The translations under genes and the position numbers were made by a program. Shown here in pieces: positions 1-8,898 of a stretch of DNA of 64,000 nt. Position 1 is the first letter of the stretch; every line of letters starts with the position of its first letter. This DNA is from Pseudomonadota bacterium (GTDB taxonomy: Bacteria; Pseudomonadota; Gammaproteobacteria; Xanthomonadales; Xanthomonadaceae): positions 60,668-124,667 of the forward strand of contig JAFEBW010000009.1 in assembly GCA_018242445.1 (NCBI GenBank), in the 5' to 3' direction. The notes beneath the pieces were generated by a model, which was not told the origin of the DNA, searched no databases, and worked only from the letters and a program-made list of their open reading frames with translations.

Positions 1-1
1 C

Positions 2-796
2 ATCGCGTGCGTGACGGCTGCGGTGTTTCCCACCCTGCATGTGGTGCCGATCCATTTCGACGAAAGCCTGTACCACGATCGTTATCTGCTGTCGGCAGCG
101 GCCATCGCCTGCGCCATCATGCCCATGATGTTGCTGCAAGCATGGGCGCGGGCCAGCGCCATCGTGCGGCGATCGGCAGGCGCGCTGGCGGCGCTCTGGC
201 TGGCACTGGCGATCGTCACGGTGCGCACCACCGTTCCGCTGTGGTTCAACGACACCCGGATGTGGGAATGGGGTTTGCGCGGCAATCCGGAATCCACGTT
301 CGTCATGGAAAATCTGATGGGAACCTATCTGGGTACCGGCGACATTCCGCGCGCCAGGGCCATGGCGAACGATATGTTGCAGAACGCCAGCCACTGTCCG
401 GACTGCATGATGGATGTCGCGAAGCTCGCCATCCTGCAAGGCGATGCAGACACCGCCGCGCGGGCACTGGACGCCGCGAACCAGCACTTCACCGCGACCC
501 CGGTCACCCACGCCCGGGTGCTGGCCTACATCCTCATCAACGGCGACCTGTACAAGCTGCGCGGCGAGTTCGCGCAGGCCGAAGCGGCCTATCGCGACGC
601 GACCACGATCATCCCGACCCGCCCCGACGCCTATTTCGAACTGGCATGGCTGCTGGCCCAGGAAGGCGGACACGAAGCCGAAGCCCGCCGTGCGTTCGAG
701 GCCGGCGCGGCCCGTGCCGTGCCGGATGTCGTTGCATCATTGCGCCCGCGCTTCGAACGATTGCTGGCCAGCCACACGAGCAGCAGCACCCATTGA
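2..796 (+). CDS. TMTC-like GT-C membrane glycosyltransferase, C-terminal part (5' end outside window)
   Basis: The reading frame is open from the first codon of the window, so the start lies upstream; 264 residues are visible. The first ~20 residues contain D-E-S-L-Y-H-D-R-Y-L, matching the E-H-R-N-Y-x-P motif of the two full-length paralogues at 3856 and 5826. Two hydrophobic segments follow, then a soluble C-terminal half with helical repeats (T-G-D-I-P-R-A-R-A and similar TPR-like signatures). The layout resembles TMTC-type enzymes, which in eukaryotes transfer mannose from dolichol phosphate to protein hydroxyls. It lies 100 bases upstream of pilR, where pilS would normally be expected. 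Family membership is inferred from layout and motifs; the function as a pilin glycosyltransferase is a hypothesis. Confidence 0.6.
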   Translation: MACVTAAVFPTLHVVPIHFDESLYHDRYLLSAAAIACAIMPMMLLQAWARASAIVRRSAGALAALWLALAIVTVRTTVPLWFNDTRMWEWGLRGNPESTFVMENLMGTYLGTGDIPRARAMANDMLQNASHCPDCMMDVAKLAILQGDADTAARALDAANQHFTATPVTHARVLAYILINGDLYKLRGEFAQAEAAYRDATTIIPTRPDAYFELAWLLAQEGGHEAEARRAFEAGAARAVPDVVASLRPRFERLLASHTSSSTH

Positions 797-896
797 GCGC
801 CATCGCCGCTTCGCATCGGGCATTGCAGAGGCCGTGGCTCGCACACGCGAGGCCGGCGTGGGAACATGCAGCCTGCATCCAGCCCCACGCCATCCC

Positions 897-2279
897 ATGA
901 GCCAACCCTCCGTCCTCGTCGTCGACGACGAACGCGACATCCGCGAGCTGCTCACCATCACCCTCGGGCGGATGGGGCTGCTGGTGGATACCGCCGGCAA
1001 CGTCGCGCAGGCGCGCGCGCGGCTGGCTGGTGGCCGCTACGGCCTGTGCCTGACCGACATGCGCCTGCCCGACGGCAACGGGCTGGAGATCATCGCCCAC
1101 ATCGTCGCCCGCCACCCGGACACCCCGGTGGCGATGATCACCGCCTACGGCAACGTCGAGGCGGCGGTGGACGCGCTCAAGGCCGGCGCCTTCGATTTCG
1201 TGTCCAAGCCGGTCGATCTGGCGGTGCTGCGGCGGCTGGTCGGCAACGCGCTGGAGTTGCAACAAAAGCGCAACGCCGCCCCGGCCGCGTCCGGGCTGAT
1301 CGGCGAGTCGCCGACCATGCTGGCGCTGCGCCAGACCATCGCCAAGCTGGCGCGCAGCCAGGCCCCGGTGTACATCACCGGCGAGTCCGGCGCCGGCAAG
1401 GAGCGCGTGGCGCGGCTGATCCATGAGCAAGGTCCACGCACGGCAGGGCCCTTCGTGCCGGTCAACTGCGGGGCGATCCCGGCCGAGCTGATGGAAAGCG
1501 AATTCTTCGGCCACAAGAAAGGCAGCTTCACCGGCGCCCATGCCGACAAGGATGGCCTGTTCCAGGCCGCCCACGGCGGCACCCTGTTCCTCGACGAGGT
1601 GGCCGAGCTGCCCCTGCACATGCAAGTCAAATTGTTGCGGGTGATCCAGGAAAAATCCGTGCGCGCGGTGGGCGCGGCAGCCGAGGTGCCGGTGGACGTG
1701 CGCATTCTCTCGGCCACCCACAAGGATCTCGCCCGCCAGGTCGAGGACAACCGCTTCCGCCACGACCTGTTCTATCGGCTGAACGTGATCGAGTTGCGGG
1801 TGCCGCCGCTGCGCGAGCGGGTGGACGACATACCGCTGCTGGTGGACGCCATCCTGAAAAAGCTGTCGGCCGAGGCCGGCGAACCGCTGCCGAAGCCCGA
1901 TGCCGACGCCCTGGCCGCGCTGCGCGGTTATGCCTTCCCCGGCAACGTGCGCGAACTGGAGAACATCCTCGAGCGCGCCACCGCCCTGTGCGAGGGCGAC
2001 AGCATCCAGCCTGCAGACCTGCGCTTGCCGGTCGCCAGCCCGACGCGCGATGCCGGCGAGACGGCGGGCAATGGCCGAGCCCCCGTGGAACAGGCCGCCA
2101 CGCCCTTGCCAGCGGCCGGCACCGGCGACGCCCTGCCGCGCCACCTGGAAAACCTCGAGCGCGAGGCCATCGTGCGTGCGCTGGAGGAATGCCGCTACAA
2201 CAAGACCAAGGCGGCCGCGCGACTGGGCATCACCTTCCGCGCCTTGCGCTACAAGCTCAAGAAACTGGCGATCGAATAG
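897..2279 (+). CDS. pilR: sigma54-dependent response regulator PilR
   Basis: NtrC-class activator of 460 aa. An N-terminal receiver domain (about 1-120) has the acidic pair D10/D11 and phosphoacceptor D54. The AAA+ domain carries Walker A G-E-S-G-A-G-K-E near residue 162, the sigma54-contact loop as GSFTGA near 208 (the form I recall for PilR), and Walker B G-T-L-F-L-D-E-V near 230. A Fis-type helix-turn-helix ends the protein (T-K-A-A-A-R-L-G-I-T). The ATG at 897 was chosen because the receiver domain starts directly after it; the longer frame upstream overlaps the previous gene. PilR normally activates pilA with sigma54, and both downstream pilin genes carry clear sigma54 promoters. The partner kinase gene pilS is not in the window. 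Confidence 0.93.
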   Translation: MSQPSVLVVDDERDIRELLTITLGRMGLLVDTAGNVAQARARLAGGRYGLCLTDMRLPDGNGLEIIAHIVARHPDTPVAMITAYGNVEAAVDALKAGAFDFVSKPVDLAVLRRLVGNALELQQKRNAAPAASGLIGESPTMLALRQTIAKLARSQAPVYITGESGAGKERVARLIHEQGPRTAGPFVPVNCGAIPAELMESEFFGHKKGSFTGAHADKDGLFQAAHGGTLFLDEVAELPLHMQVKLLRVIQEKSVRAVGAAAEVPVDVRILSATHKDLARQVEDNRFRHDLFYRLNVIELRVPPLRERVDDIPLLVDAILKKLSAEAGEPLPKPDADALAALRGYAFPGNVRELENILERATALCEGDSIQPADLRLPVASPTRDAGETAGNGRAPVEQAATPLPAAGTGDALPRHLENLEREAIVRALEECRYNKTKAAARLGITFRALRYKLKKLAIE

Positions 2280-2285
2280 AAGGCA

Positions 2286-2306
2286 AACGCTGATTTATTC
2301 AGCGTT
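2286..2306 (+). terminator. stem-loop after pilR, possible weak terminator
   Basis: Arms AACGCTGA and TCAGCGTT enclose a five-base T-rich loop, seven bases after the pilR stop codon. There is no T-run after the stem, so efficient intrinsic termination is uncertain. Confidence 0.4.
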
Positions 2307-2365
2307 GCCAGCCGGCCCTGGATGACCGACCACGAACCAATCACGCAAGCGATTGATTCGTGTGA

Positions 2366-2396
2366 GCTTCAGTCCGGGCATGTACCGGACTGAAGC
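2366..2396. promoter_or_regulatory. perfect 12-bp inverted repeat upstream of the first pilin gene
   Basis: Arms GCTTCAGTCCGG and CCGGACTGAAGC are perfect and separated by seven bases. Relative to the start point expected from the sigma54 promoter (about 2479) it lies near -113 to -83, the usual distance for an enhancer site of a sigma54 activator. It could instead be part of the pilR 3' end. No counterpart with the same sequence lies upstream of the second pilin gene. Confidence 0.4.
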
Positions 2397-2453
2397 GTGC
2401 GCTGCCGCCGAGCATCGGCGTAAGGCACGCCCATGCGACAGCGGAAGCGACGG

Positions 2454-2470
2454 CGGCACGATTCTTGCTT
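2454..2470 (+). promoter_or_regulatory. sigma54 (-24/-12) promoter of the first pilin gene
   Basis: CGGCACG-ATTC-TTGCT matches the sigma54 consensus, with the invariant GG at 2455-2456 and GC at 2467-2468, exactly 12 bases apart. Transcription is expected near 2479, which excludes the ATG at 2465 as the pilin start. Confidence 0.8.
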
Positions 2471-2503
2471 GAATATTGGATGGGTTCTGTGGAGATCCGA
2501 TCC

Positions 2504-2962
2504 ATGCCAAGACAGTCGCCCGGCTTCACCCTGATCGAGCTGATGATCGTGGTCGCGATCATCGCCCTGCTGGCGGCCATCGCCCTTCCGGCCTATCAGG
2601 ACTACGTGGTTCGCTCGCAGGTTTCCGAAGGCGCCGTCCTGGCCGATGGCAGCAAGTCCGCGATCGCCGAGTTCTATTCCAACAAGGGCGTCATGCCGAC
2701 GTCCAATGCGTCGGTTGGCCAACCCCAGCCAACCAGCATCGTCGGCACCTTCGTGAGCCGGGTGGACGTCGGTACCGCCGCCGGTGCGCCGGGCTGGATC
2801 AAGGTCACTTATTCCAGCGCCGCCCCGGAGCGTGCGAACACGGCCCTCAATGGCACGTTTCTGATCCTCAAGCCTTTGCCGCAGACCGGCTCGGTGGTGT
2901 GGTCGTGCAAGGATCCATCCACCACCGTGCCGCCGCGCTACCTGCCGACGGCCTGCCGGTGA
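2504..2962 (+). CDS. pilA: type IV major pilin-like prepilin (first copy)
   Basis: Short positively charged leader M-P-R-Q-S-P-G, then the prepilin peptidase site G/F-T-L-I-E-L with Phe+1 and Glu+5, the hydrophobic alpha-1 helix, and a globular C-terminal part closed by two cysteines (W-S-C ... T-A-C) that would form the D-loop disulphide. The mature protein is about 145 aa, typical for pilins. The ATG at 2504 is preceded by GGAG at 2491 and lies downstream of the start point expected from the sigma54 promoter; the longer frame from 2465 would not be transcribed. It is closely related to the second pilin at 3215 in the N-terminal half and diverges in the C-terminal half. It should be processed by PilD (22365) and assembled by PilB and PilC. 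Confidence 0.9.
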   Translation: MPRQSPGFTLIELMIVVAIIALLAAIALPAYQDYVVRSQVSEGAVLADGSKSAIAEFYSNKGVMPTSNASVGQPQPTSIVGTFVSRVDVGTAAGAPGWIKVTYSSAAPERANTALNGTFLILKPLPQTGSVVWSCKDPSTTVPPRYLPTACR

Positions 2963-3092
2963 GCTGGATGCTGGGCCCCGCCCGCTGTCGCATCGCGTCA
3001 CTTTTTGACCCAATCCACCTCCCATTGACGATGCCCTGGCAAGCAGCCATGCTGCACGGGCGACAACCGTGTCAAAGGTCACACTTCCACGT

Positions 3093-3108
3093 TGGCACGG
3101 CATTTGCA
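3093..3108 (+). promoter_or_regulatory. sigma54 (-24/-12) promoter of the second pilin gene
   Basis: TGGCACGGCATTTGCA is a near-perfect sigma54 element with GG at 3094-3095 and GC at 3106-3107. The expected start point is about 3118, giving a leader of roughly 97 bases. Upstream, GTCA and TGAC half-sites (2997-3009, and GTGTCAAAGGTCAC around 3070) are possible activator sites; that part is speculative. Confidence 0.88.
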
Positions 3109-3214
3109 TCATCCTGTTTGCATGCACCGGCGTCCGGTACGGATCATGGACGCAGTCCGCGCCGTCCGCGGGGCAGGCAAGGTTAGCTAACCCACCAACC
3201 AAAGGAATTTCGTC

Positions 3215-3652
3215 ATGAACAAGCTCCAGCAAGGCTTCACCCTGATCGAGCTGATGATCGTGGTCGCGATCATCGCCATCCTCGCCGCGATCGCCATCCC
3301 GGCCTATCAGGACTACGTGATCCGCTCGCAGGTTTCGGAAGGCTCCAGCCTCGCCGAAGGCAGCAAGACCGCGGTCGCCGAGTTCTACTCCAACAAGGGT
3401 TACTTCCCGAACAACAACGCCTCGGCAGGCGTGGCCCTCAACACCTCGATCATCGGCACCTATGTGACCCAGGTAACGGTCGCCACCGGCAAGATTCAGG
3501 TCAAATACGGCAACAAGGCCAATACGGTGATCTCCGGCCTGTTTTTGACTTTCTCGCCGATCGGCAACTCCGGCAGCACCACGTGGACCTGCGGCGCATC
3601 GGCCGGCTCGACCGTGCCGCCGAAGTACCGTGCGACCATCTGCCGTCCGTAA
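3215..3652 (+). CDS. pilA: type IV major pilin-like prepilin (second copy)
   Basis: Prepilin of 145 aa with leader M-N-K-L-Q-Q-G, cleavage before F-T-L-I-E-L, the conserved alpha-1 helix ending A-Y-Q-D-Y, and a C-terminal disulphide pair (W-T-C ... T-I-C). A good ribosome binding site, AAAGGAA, lies at 3201. It has its own strong sigma54 promoter and a strong terminator behind it, so it is probably a monocistronic, highly expressed major pilin. The variable middle region is rich in Asn, Ser and Thr, compatible with O-glycosylation by the neighbouring TMTC-like proteins, though no specific glycosylation site can be read from the sequence. Confidence 0.93.
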   Translation: MNKLQQGFTLIELMIVVAIIAILAAIAIPAYQDYVIRSQVSEGSSLAEGSKTAVAEFYSNKGYFPNNNASAGVALNTSIIGTYVTQVTVATGKIQVKYGNKANTVISGLFLTFSPIGNSGSTTWTCGASAGSTVPPKYRATICRP

Positions 3653-3711
3653 TGGCTCGTGGTGTTCGCGTCGAACCGGCGCGAATGCCGCCATCGGAAG
3701 CTTGCAAACCA

Positions 3712-3738
3712 GGGCCGCCGCAAGGCGGCCCTTTTTTT
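3712..3738 (+). terminator. intrinsic terminator after the second pilin gene
   Basis: Perfect 8-bp stem GGGCCGCC / GGCGGCCC with a GCAA tetraloop, followed directly by seven Ts. It separates the pilin transcript from the glycosyltransferase operon that starts at 3856. Confidence 0.93.
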
Positions 3739-3855
3739 GGCGCAAACCCAAGCGCACCCATTGGCATCGCCTTGGCGACACAGCACGCATGCGACATCGG
3801 GGAACGGCAAAACGGCGCTCGTGTGTGCCCGCCCGCCTTCCCGCATACTGGCTCC

Positions 3856-5829
3856 ATGAATCTCTCGCAACGCTCGAGCTGGCTGGCGTTCGTCGTCATG
3901 CTGGCGCTGGCAGGTTTTGCGTTGTGGCCGGGAACCCGCGGCGGCTTCGTCTTCGACGACTACCCCAACCTCGTCCACCTGGGCGATTACGGCCGGGTCG
4001 ATTCCTGGCCGGTGTTCGCACGGTATGTCACCTCCGGCTCGGCCGACCCGCTGGGGCGGCCGGTCGCGGTGGCCAGTTTCCTGCTGGATGCACGCGACTG
4101 GCCGGCTGATCCTTTCCCCTTCAAACGCACCAACATCGCGCTGCACCTGCTCAACGGCTTGTTGCTGTTCCTCGTACTGGCCGAACTGGGCCGTGCCGGC
4201 GGGAACGACGAGCGCAGCGCCTGCCGCGCCGCCGCGCTGGCGGCGGGATTGTGGATGCTGCATCCACTGTTCCTTTCCACCACCCTGTACATCGTCCAGC
4301 GCGAGGCCATGCTGCCGGCGACGTTCACCTTCCTGGCTCTGTGGCTGTGGATGGCGAGCCGGCGCCGGTTGCTGGACGGCCATGCGCGGGCACGCGCGTG
4401 GATGGTGCTGACCGTGTTGTCGTGCACCGTGCTGGCCACTTTGAGCAAGGCCAATGGCCTACTGCTGCCGGCGCTGCTGCTGCTGGTCGAATGCGCACTG
4501 GCCCGCTGGCAGGACAGCAAGAACCTGCGCGGCTTGCGGCGATGGCTGCTGTGGCCGCCCACGGCGTTGCTGTGCGCCGCCATGCTGCTGGCCCTGCCCG
4601 GCTACATCCGCGACACCCCCATCAGCCGCGGCTGGACGCTCGGCCAGCGCCTGCTCACCGAATCCCGTGTGTTGTTCGACTACCTTGACCTGCTCTGGCT
4701 GCCGCGGCCGCTCTCACCCGGGCTGTTCAACGACGACATCCCCGTGTCGCACGACCTGCTGCATCCCTGGACCACCCTGCCGGCAGTGCTCGGCGTGCTC
4801 GCGTTGGCGATCATCGCCTGGCGCGCGCGCCAACGCGCCCCGGCACTGTCGATGGCGGTGGGCTTCTATCTCGTCGGCCAGTCCATGGAATCCGGCCCGG
4901 TGCCGCTGGAACTGTATTACGAGCACCGCAACTATTTGCCGGCGGCCCTGATGTTCTGGCCGCTGGCGTTGTGGTTGACCCATGCCAGCCCGTCCCTGCC
5001 ACGCTTGCGCGACACCATCGCCGTGCTGTTGCCGCTGCTGCTGGCCGGCATGACCTGGCTAGGCGCCGGCGTGTGGGGCGATCCGGCGCGTCAGGCGCTG
5101 GTGTGGGGTGAGCGCAATCCCGACTCACCACGGGCGCAAGCCTATCTGGCGCAATTCGAGATCGCGCAGGGGCGGCTGGCGCAAGCCGAAGTCCGCCTGC
5201 GCACGCTGCTGCGCACGCGCCCGCTCGACCCGCAACTGGTGGTGAATTTGATCGATGTGCGCTGCAAGTCCGGCGGATTATCCGCTGGCGATCTCGCCGC
5301 CAGCGTGCACGCCTTCGCCACCAATCCCGACCCCACTCGCCTGTCGGTGCACTGGCTGCAAACCCAACTACCGATGGTGCAAGCCGGCACCTGCCCGGGG
5401 CTGGGCTTGCCTGAAGCCGAACGCCTTGCCCGCGCCTTCGCCGGCAATCCACGCACGCAAAAGGTGCCAGGGCAGCGCAGCGATGCCTGGCATCTGCTGG
5501 GGCAACTGGCCTTGGCAGCGGGCCACCCGGATGAGGCGCTGCGCGATTTCAACGCCGCCTACGCGGCCGAGGCCCGGGTGGACACCGTGCTGGTGCAGGC
5601 CGCGTTGCTGGCAGCCGCGCACCAACCCCGCCTGGCTCTGGAGCACCTCCAACGGGCCACGGTACCGCCAGCCAAGCCGCTTTGGCGATGGCGCAGCATG
5701 GCCGACGCGCATGGCTGGGTTCTGTATCGCCAAGGCTTCTGGCAACGCCAGATCGCCCAATTGCGCGGCCGCATCCGCGCCGATTTACCGGCCGTGCCGG
5801 TACAGCCCCTGCCAGCGAATCCACCATGA
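3856..5829 (+). CDS. TMTC-like GT-C membrane protein with C-terminal helical repeats (candidate O-glycosyltransferase)
   Basis: 657 aa. A first membrane helix (about 10-28) is followed by G-G-F-V-F-D-D-Y, an acidic pair placed like the catalytic Asp region in the first loop of GT-C enzymes. Many further hydrophobic segments reach about residue 400. V-Q-R-E-A-M, a K-x-N motif (S-K-A-N-G) and E-H-R-N-Y-L-P-A-A-L resemble conserved loops of eukaryotic TMTC proteins. The C-terminal third is soluble and repeat-like (A-Q-A-Y-L-A-Q-F-E-I-A-Q-G-R-L). The ATG at 3856 precedes the first helix. The gene follows the pilin terminator and overlaps the next paralogue by ATGA. I infer a transferase using a polyprenyl-phosphate sugar, perhaps on pilin. 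A Wzy-like or other GT-C role cannot be excluded. Confidence 0.65.
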   Translation: MNLSQRSSWLAFVVMLALAGFALWPGTRGGFVFDDYPNLVHLGDYGRVDSWPVFARYVTSGSADPLGRPVAVASFLLDARDWPADPFPFKRTNIALHLLNGLLLFLVLAELGRAGGNDERSACRAAALAAGLWMLHPLFLSTTLYIVQREAMLPATFTFLALWLWMASRRRLLDGHARARAWMVLTVLSCTVLATLSKANGLLLPALLLLVECALARWQDSKNLRGLRRWLLWPPTALLCAAMLLALPGYIRDTPISRGWTLGQRLLTESRVLFDYLDLLWLPRPLSPGLFNDDIPVSHDLLHPWTTLPAVLGVLALAIIAWRARQRAPALSMAVGFYLVGQSMESGPVPLELYYEHRNYLPAALMFWPLALWLTHASPSLPRLRDTIAVLLPLLLAGMTWLGAGVWGDPARQALVWGERNPDSPRAQAYLAQFEIAQGRLAQAEVRLRTLLRTRPLDPQLVVNLIDVRCKSGGLSAGDLAASVHAFATNPDPTRLSVHWLQTQLPMVQAGTCPGLGLPEAERLARAFAGNPRTQKVPGQRSDAWHLLGQLALAAGHPDEALRDFNAAYAAEARVDTVLVQAALLAAAHQPRLALEHLQRATVPPAKPLWRWRSMADAHGWVLYRQGFWQRQIAQLRGRIRADLPAVPVQPLPANPP

Positions 5830-7817
5830 CCGCGCCCGCCATCCGATCCCACCACGCCACATGGCTCCTGCTGGCCTGCGCGTGCCTGACCGTGCTGGTC
5901 TACTGGCCAAGCCTGCACGGCGGTTACATCTTCGACGACGCGGTGTATTTCGTCGACAACACCGATGTCCACGTCACCACGCTGCACCTTTCCGACTGGC
6001 TCAGGGCAGCGCTGAATCAGGCGGGAACCTTGCAGTTTCGCGCGCTGAGCATGCTCAGCTTCGCTGCCAATTATTACTTCACCGGGCTGGATCCGTTCTG
6101 GCCGAAGCTGACCAACCTTCTCATCCATCTGCTCAATGGGACGGTGTTGTTTCTTTTATTGCGCGAATTGTTCGCATTGACGCGGCTCACCCGATCCGAA
6201 CCGACGCAATCCGTGCGGCACGACATCGCCGCCGCCATGTTGGCAGGCGCTTGGTTGTTGCTGCCGATCAACTTCACCGGCGTGGCCTACGTCGCCCAAC
6301 GCATGGAGTCGCTGGCCAACCTGTTCGTGTTCATGGGCTTGTATTGGTATTTGCGCGCACGTCAGCGTCAATTCACGGCAGGCGGGCGCGGCATCGGGCT
6401 TGGCATCGGCATTCTGGCTGGCTTGTTGCTGGGTTACAGCGCCAAGGAATCGGCGGTGCTGCTGCCGTTGTACACGGCGTGCATCGAGTTTTCGATCACC
6501 CGGTTTCGCAATGCCGATGGTCGCTACAGTCGCCCCGCCGTGCTCACCCATGTCGCGTTCCTGCTCCTGCCCCTGGTCGCCGGGCTGGCGTGGGTCGCCA
6601 CATGGGTGTTCAAGAGCATGGGCACCTTCCGCACGTTCTCGATCGGCCAGCGCCTGCTGACCGAGCCGCGCGTGTTCATGGATTACATCGGCTGGACCTT
6701 GCTGCCGAACATCAACACGCTGACCTTCTACCACGACGATCTGCTGGCCTCCCACGGCCTGCTCTCGCCGCCAACGACGCTGGCTTCGATCCTTGCCGTG
6801 TTGGCACTGCTCGCCGTCGCCGTGTGGCAACGCAAGGCCCGTCCTCTGTTCTGCCTCGGCATCACCTGGTTTTTCGCCGGGCAGATGTTGACGGGGACGG
6901 TGATTCCGCTGGAATTGGTATTCGAGCACCGCAACTACTTTCCCTCGGCGGGACTCTTGCTCGCGGTCGCCTCCCTGCTCGCGCTGGAGCCAGGGCTGCG
7001 CAGGCCGCTGCTCAGGATCAGCATCGCCATCGCCTTCCTCGCCTGGTGCGGCTTCACCACCTTCCTGCGTTCGGAAGAGTGGTCCCATCCACTCCGCCTG
7101 GCCTATGCCGAAGCGCTCAAGCGGCCGGATTCACCGCGCGCGCAATACGATCTGGCAAGTACCCTGATCCGCGCCGCAGGCCAGGACACGAACTCGTCAT
7201 TGATTGGCCGGGCGACCACGATCCTCGAGCGCAACGCCTACCAGCCCGATGCCGGAATCGCTCCGCTGCAGGCACTGATCTTCCTCAACGGCCGCGCCCA
7301 CAAGCCCATCGATCCGCGCTGGTGGCAGGAGATCGTGGCGAAACTGCGGCATGGTGCGCCATCGCAGACCGACCTGTCCGCCGTCATTTTTCTGTTCCGC
7401 TGCCAACAACGCGGCGACTGCCCGGATCAGCCCGCGGAAATGCTCCAGACCTTCGTTGCAGCGCTCGATTCATCCGGTGGCGATCCGAACGTGACCGCAG
7501 CTTATGCGGATTTCGCACTGGAGCGGCTGCACGATCCCGATCTCGCCGTGCGCCTGGCGCGTGCGGTGGTTGCATCCCGGCCCGGCGTACTCGTATATCG
7601 AATCAGTCTCACCAAGATCCTGATCGCGACCCATCGTCTGGATGAGGCTCGGGCAGCATTGGACGATTTGCGGCGTCGCGACCGTGCCGGGGCTCTCGGA
7701 AGCTCGATCCGGGCACTCCAAAGCGCACTCCTTTCGGCGGAATCTCGTAGCGAGCCTGCACCTTCAACACATCAAGCAGGCGCTCCGGCGCTGCCGCCGG
7801 ACGCGCCGAATCGGTAG
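5826..7817 (+). CDS. TMTC-like GT-C membrane protein, second full-length paralogue
   Basis: 663 aa with the same architecture as its upstream neighbour: first helix, then G-G-Y-I-F-D-D-A, V-A-Q-R-M-E-S, A-K-E-S-A, F-E-H-R-N-Y-F-P-S-A, and a C-terminal repeat region ending in an Ala/Pro-rich tail. Its ATG overlaps the upstream stop codon (ATGA at 5826-5829), so the two are translationally coupled. Divergence between the two is considerable, suggesting different acceptors or donors rather than a recent duplication. The family assignment is by motif; the biochemical role is inferred from context: pilin genes upstream, and a polyprenyl-phosphate glycosyltransferase gene (7876) directly downstream. 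Confidence 0.65.
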   Translation: MTAPAIRSHHATWLLLACACLTVLVYWPSLHGGYIFDDAVYFVDNTDVHVTTLHLSDWLRAALNQAGTLQFRALSMLSFAANYYFTGLDPFWPKLTNLLIHLLNGTVLFLLLRELFALTRLTRSEPTQSVRHDIAAAMLAGAWLLLPINFTGVAYVAQRMESLANLFVFMGLYWYLRARQRQFTAGGRGIGLGIGILAGLLLGYSAKESAVLLPLYTACIEFSITRFRNADGRYSRPAVLTHVAFLLLPLVAGLAWVATWVFKSMGTFRTFSIGQRLLTEPRVFMDYIGWTLLPNINTLTFYHDDLLASHGLLSPPTTLASILAVLALLAVAVWQRKARPLFCLGITWFFAGQMLTGTVIPLELVFEHRNYFPSAGLLLAVASLLALEPGLRRPLLRISIAIAFLAWCGFTTFLRSEEWSHPLRLAYAEALKRPDSPRAQYDLASTLIRAAGQDTNSSLIGRATTILERNAYQPDAGIAPLQALIFLNGRAHKPIDPRWWQEIVAKLRHGAPSQTDLSAVIFLFRCQQRGDCPDQPAEMLQTFVAALDSSGGDPNVTAAYADFALERLHDPDLAVRLARAVVASRPGVLVYRISLTKILIATHRLDEARAALDDLRRRDRAGALGSSIRALQSALLSAESRSEPAPSTHQAGAPALPPDAPNR

Positions 7818-7875
7818 ACGGTAGACTGCCAGCACGCATCGTTCCATATCGGCATGCGCCCAAACCGGTCGGCTC

Positions 7876-8898
7876 ATGAAACTGATCATCCAGATCCCCT
7901 GTTACAACGAAGCCGAGGCTCTGCCCGTGACACTGGCGGCGCTGCCGCGCAGTGTGCCGGGCTGCGACACCGTCGAATGGCTGGTGATCGACGACGGCTC
8001 GAAGGACGATACCGCAGCGGTGGCAAAACGGCTGGGAGTGGATCACGTCGTTCGGCACCCGCTCAACCGCGGTCTCGCCGCGGCCTTCATGACCGGCCTC
8101 GACACGGCTACCCGGCTGGGCGCGGACATCATCGTCAACACCGATGCCGACAACCAGTACGAAGCACAGGACATCGCGCAACTGGTGGCTCCCATCGTGG
8201 ACGGGCGCGCCGAGTTCGTGATCGGCGCACGCCCGATCGAGACCACGCAGCATTTCTCCTGGGTCAAACGCCGGCTGCAGAAGCTTGGCAGCCGGGTCGT
8301 GCGGATCGCCTCGCGCACCGATGTCGCCGATGCCCCCAGCGGCTTTCGCGCGATGACCCGCGACGTGGCGCTGCGCCTGAACGTGTTCAACGCCTACACC
8401 TACACGCTGGAAACCATCATCCAGGCCGGCCGCAGCAATATCCGCGTGCTGTCGGTGCCCATCCGTACCAATCCTGACTTGCGCCCGTCGCGGCTGGTGA
8501 AGAGCACCGGCAATTACGTTTTTCGTTCACTGACGACCATCTTGCGCATCTTTGCCACCTATCGGCCGATGCTGCTGTTCTGGGCGTTGGGTTCGCTGTT
8601 CGTGGCCACGGGCCTGATCTCGGGCATCCGCTTCCTCGTCTACTTCTGGGCCGGCGAAGGCAACGGCCACGTACAATCGGTGGTATTCACGGCCTTGGCG
8701 ACGACCATCGGTTTCCTGCTGTTGATGCTGGGCTTCCTTGCGGATTTGATGGCAACCAACCGGCGCTTGCTCGAAAGGGTCGATTGGCGAATGCGGCGCC
8801 TCGAGCTGGGTTTGCTGGCTCGATCCGACAAGGACGCTGCGGCAGGCCCGGCAAACGATGGTTGCGCCAGCGCCTCAAACACAACCTGGCAGGCATGA
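7876..8898 (+). CDS. GT2 polyprenyl-phosphate glycosyltransferase (DPM1/GtrB-like)
   Basis: 340 aa. A GT-A domain has I-P-C-Y-N-E-A-E at the N-terminus, V-I-D-D-G-S-K-D-D-T, and N-T-D-A-D-N-Q-Y as the metal-binding region. Two C-terminal hydrophobic segments (about 225-250 and 270-300) are typical of enzymes that make undecaprenyl- or dolichyl-phosphate hexose. Such lipid-linked monosaccharides are the known donors of GT-C enzymes, which fits the two TMTC-like genes immediately upstream. The next gene overlaps by ATGA. The sugar it transfers cannot be read from the sequence. Confidence 0.82.
   Translation: MKLIIQIPCYNEAEALPVTLAALPRSVPGCDTVEWLVIDDGSKDDTAAVAKRLGVDHVVRHPLNRGLAAAFMTGLDTATRLGADIIVNTDADNQYEAQDIAQLVAPIVDGRAEFVIGARPIETTQHFSWVKRRLQKLGSRVVRIASRTDVADAPSGFRAMTRDVALRLNVFNAYTYTLETIIQAGRSNIRVLSVPIRTNPDLRPSRLVKSTGNYVFRSLTTILRIFATYRPMLLFWALGSLFVATGLISGIRFLVYFWAGEGNGHVQSVVFTALATTIGFLLLMLGFLADLMATNRRLLERVDWRMRRLELGLLARSDKDAAAGPANDGCASASNTTWQA

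Noticed and set aside
609..2144. 511-codon minus-strand frame opposite pilR
   Set aside because: Shadow of the pilR frame; His/Gln/Gly-rich translation without motifs.
2465..2503. Upstream ATG of the first pilin frame
   Set aside because: It overlaps the -12 element of the sigma54 promoter and precedes the expected transcription start, and the added residues do not fit a prepilin leader.
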